Source: Solirubrobacteraceae bacterium (GTDB lineage: Bacteria > Actinomycetota > Thermoleophilia > Solirubrobacterales > Solirubrobacteraceae). Taken from it: 14,564 nt of DNA. Shown piece by piece: positions 13,421 to 14,564 of this stretch. The notes under the pieces were generated by a model. It was not told the origin of the DNA. It saw only the letters and a program-made list of their open reading frames with translations, and searched no databases. The stretch's first letter is position 1. The number at the start of each line of letters is the position of its first letter. The stretch is from assembly GCA_017882405.1 (NCBI GenBank), contig JADGPO010000101.1:1-14564 (forward strand). The letters are read 5' to 3'. A program made the position numbers and the translations under genes.

Positions 13421-14458
13421 ATGCCGGCCCGCCCTCGCCTCAGCCGACGCACCCTCTCGTTGGTGGCGGCAGCGACCGGCGTCGCCGCCGCGGGCGTCGC
13501 ACTGGAGCGTCGTCATCTGCGGACGCTGGCGAGGGACCCCGACTACGCCCGGCTGACCGAGCCGCTCGGCGGACGCCCGCTGACAATCGTCTCGGCCGAC
13601 GGGACGAAACTGCACGCCGTGGAGTTCGGCGAACCGACGGCTCACACCGTGGTGCTGGTGCATGGGTGGACCGAGCAGCTGGCCCTGTGGGGCCCGGTGA
13701 TCGGGAGGCTTACCCGCCGGGACCAGCGGGTGGTCGCCTATGACCTGCGCGGCCATGGTCGCAGCGCGCCGGCAGCCCGGAGCGACTACGCGCTGGAGCG
13801 CTTCGGCGAGGACCTCGCCGCAGTGCTGGACGCCGCAGTGCCCGCGGACGAGCGCGCGACGGTGATCGGTCACTCGCTGGGCGCGATGTCGATCGCCGCG
13901 TGGGCGCAGGCCCACGACGCCGCGGCCCGTGCCGATGCAGCGGCGCTGGTCAATACCGGGCTGGACGACCTGATCAGAGGCCACCTGCTGTTCGGCGAGC
14001 TCGCCAAGTGGATGAACCACCCCCGGGTCAGCCGTGCCGTGCTGGGCTCTCGCGCGCCATTGCTTCCGTTCTCGACTCCGGTCTCCCAGGCGGTGATTCG
14101 CTACGCCGCCTTCGGACCGGCCGCCACCGCCGGCGACGTGGACTTCTACGAACGGATGCTGATCGATTGCCCGGCCGCCGTGCGCGCCGCCTGCGGGGTC
14201 GCGCTCTCCGATCTGAATCTGTGGTCGGCGGTGGCCGGCCTGAACATCCCCACCCTGGTGATCGCCGGTGACCGCGACCGGCTCACGCCGCCCGAGCACG
14301 CCCGCCGGATCACGGAGGCACTCCCCCGTCCCGCCGGTCTGATCGTGCTCGAGCAGACCGGGCACATGTCCCCGCTGGAGCGCCCTCAGGAGCTGGCCGA
14401 CGCGCTGAGCGAGCTCATCTCGACGGCGTCGAGCACTTCCGGCGTCGCCACCGCCTAG
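13421..14458 (+). CDS. Alpha/beta-fold hydrolase with N-terminal membrane anchor
   Basis: A 345-residue serine hydrolase. The N-terminus (SRRTLSLVAAATGVAAAGVA, residues 8-27) is a short basic stretch and a hydrophobic segment, probably a signal anchor or Tat-like signal. The hydrolase domain begins near residue 53. Seen: oxyanion-hole LVHGW (79-83), DLRGHGRS (108-115), nucleophile elbow GHSLG with Ser152, acid Asp286 in GDRDRLTP, and His315 in TGHMSPLERP. The triad is therefore complete. A lid-like helical part lies at about 180-250. The family covers esterases, lipases, haloperoxidase-like and epoxide hydrolase-like enzymes, and the substrate cannot be told. ATG 13421 has no Shine-Dalgarno but follows a -10-like box. 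The gene is divergent from phosphofructokinase across 44 bases. Confidence 0.87.
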   Translation: MPARPRLSRRTLSLVAAATGVAAAGVALERRHLRTLARDPDYARLTEPLGGRPLTIVSADGTKLHAVEFGEPTAHTVVLVHGWTEQLALWGPVIGRLTRRDQRVVAYDLRGHGRSAPAARSDYALERFGEDLAAVLDAAVPADERATVIGHSLGAMSIAAWAQAHDAAARADAAALVNTGLDDLIRGHLLFGELAKWMNHPRVSRAVLGSRAPLLPFSTPVSQAVIRYAAFGPAATAGDVDFYERMLIDCPAAVRAACGVALSDLNLWSAVAGLNIPTLVIAGDRDRLTPPEHARRITEALPRPAGLIVLEQTGHMSPLERPQELADALSELISTASSTSGVATA

Positions 14459-14462
14459 GACG

Positions 14463-14564
14463 ATGGGCGCCGGAGCGCTCAGCAGCCGGATCGACGTCAC
14501 GCGCGCCGGGCGGCGCGCTCGACGGCGGGTACTGGACTCGTTCGCTGCCGTAGTGCATGCAGTC
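14463..14564 (+). CDS. Possible start of a downstream gene (cut by window edge)
   Basis: An open frame begins with ATG 14463-14465, 4 bases after the hydrolase stop, and stays open for 34 codons to the window end (MGAGALSSRID, then an Arg-rich stretch and DSFAAVVHAV). The tight spacing would suit an operon partner. There is no clear ribosome site, the piece is too short to recognise, and chance open frames are common at this GC content. Confidence 0.3.
   Translation, partial: MGAGALSSRIDVTRAGRRARRRVLDSFAAVVHAV
14501..14518. terminator. GC hairpin after the hydrolase gene
   Basis: GCGCGCC (14501-14507) and GGCGCGC (14512-14518) form a 7-bp stem with a 4-base loop, 42 bases after the hydrolase stop. 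No T run follows. If the frame starting at 14463 is real, this hairpin lies inside it, so the two calls compete. Confidence 0.3.

Noticed and set aside
13406..14500. Long minus-strand open frame opposite the alpha/beta hydrolase
   Set aside because: It is the antisense shadow of a gene with a complete catalytic triad; its product is low in complexity and matches no family features.

Overview
The window looks like chromosomal DNA of a high-GC actinobacterium. Coding regions have strongly GC-biased third positions and GTG starts are frequent. The window also carries opcA, the glucose-6-phosphate dehydrogenase assembly gene typical of Actinomycetota and Cyanobacteria. The gene style resembles Thermoleophilia/Solirubrobacterales, but that is an impression, not a placement.

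Left edge (1-1400): the last 66 residues of a tyrosine recombinase run into the 3' side of a tRNA-Glu(CTC) gene, the usual layout for the edge of an element integrated in a tRNA. About 500 bases without a convincing gene follow, then a class II tRNA-Leu(CAG), a bidirectional terminator-like hairpin, and a small VOC/glyoxalase-fold protein on the minus strand.

Middle (1456-4733): a plus-strand conserved hypothetical protein faces a minus-strand ABC exporter plus two-component operon (ATPase, permease, histidine kinase, NarL-type regulator). This operon is visibly damaged. The regulator has two single-base insertions, and the kinase start codon is out of frame with its body. The permease lacks its N-terminus, the ATPase has lost its stop codon, and Walker A has Ser for its first Gly. 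No such lesions are seen in the genes that follow, so this reads as local decay rather than general sequencing error.

Right part (4803-13376, minus strand): a compact sugar-phosphate operon, in transcription order tal, gnd (short form), zwf, opcA, pgl, a ROK-family sugar kinase, rpiB and a histidine phosphatase. Gaps inside it are -4 to +42 bases. A phosphofructokinase gene with residues typical of pyrophosphate-dependent enzymes lies just upstream of tal. Together the products can phosphorylate glucose, oxidise glucose-6-phosphate to ribulose-5-phosphate with two reductions, make ribose-5-phosphate and recycle carbon to glycolysis. Transketolase and ribulose-phosphate epimerase are not in the window.

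Right end (13377-14564): a 12-bp perfect palindrome sits between two divergent -10-like boxes, each 8 bases from the start codon of its gene (phosphofructokinase on the minus strand, a membrane-anchored alpha/beta hydrolase on the plus strand). This suggests a shared operator and leaderless transcripts. A possible gene start runs off the window edge. I found no clear example of a wholly new system; the best leads are the decaying exporter/sensor operon, the divergent operator, the likely PPi-PFK and the ROK kinase without its zinc motif.
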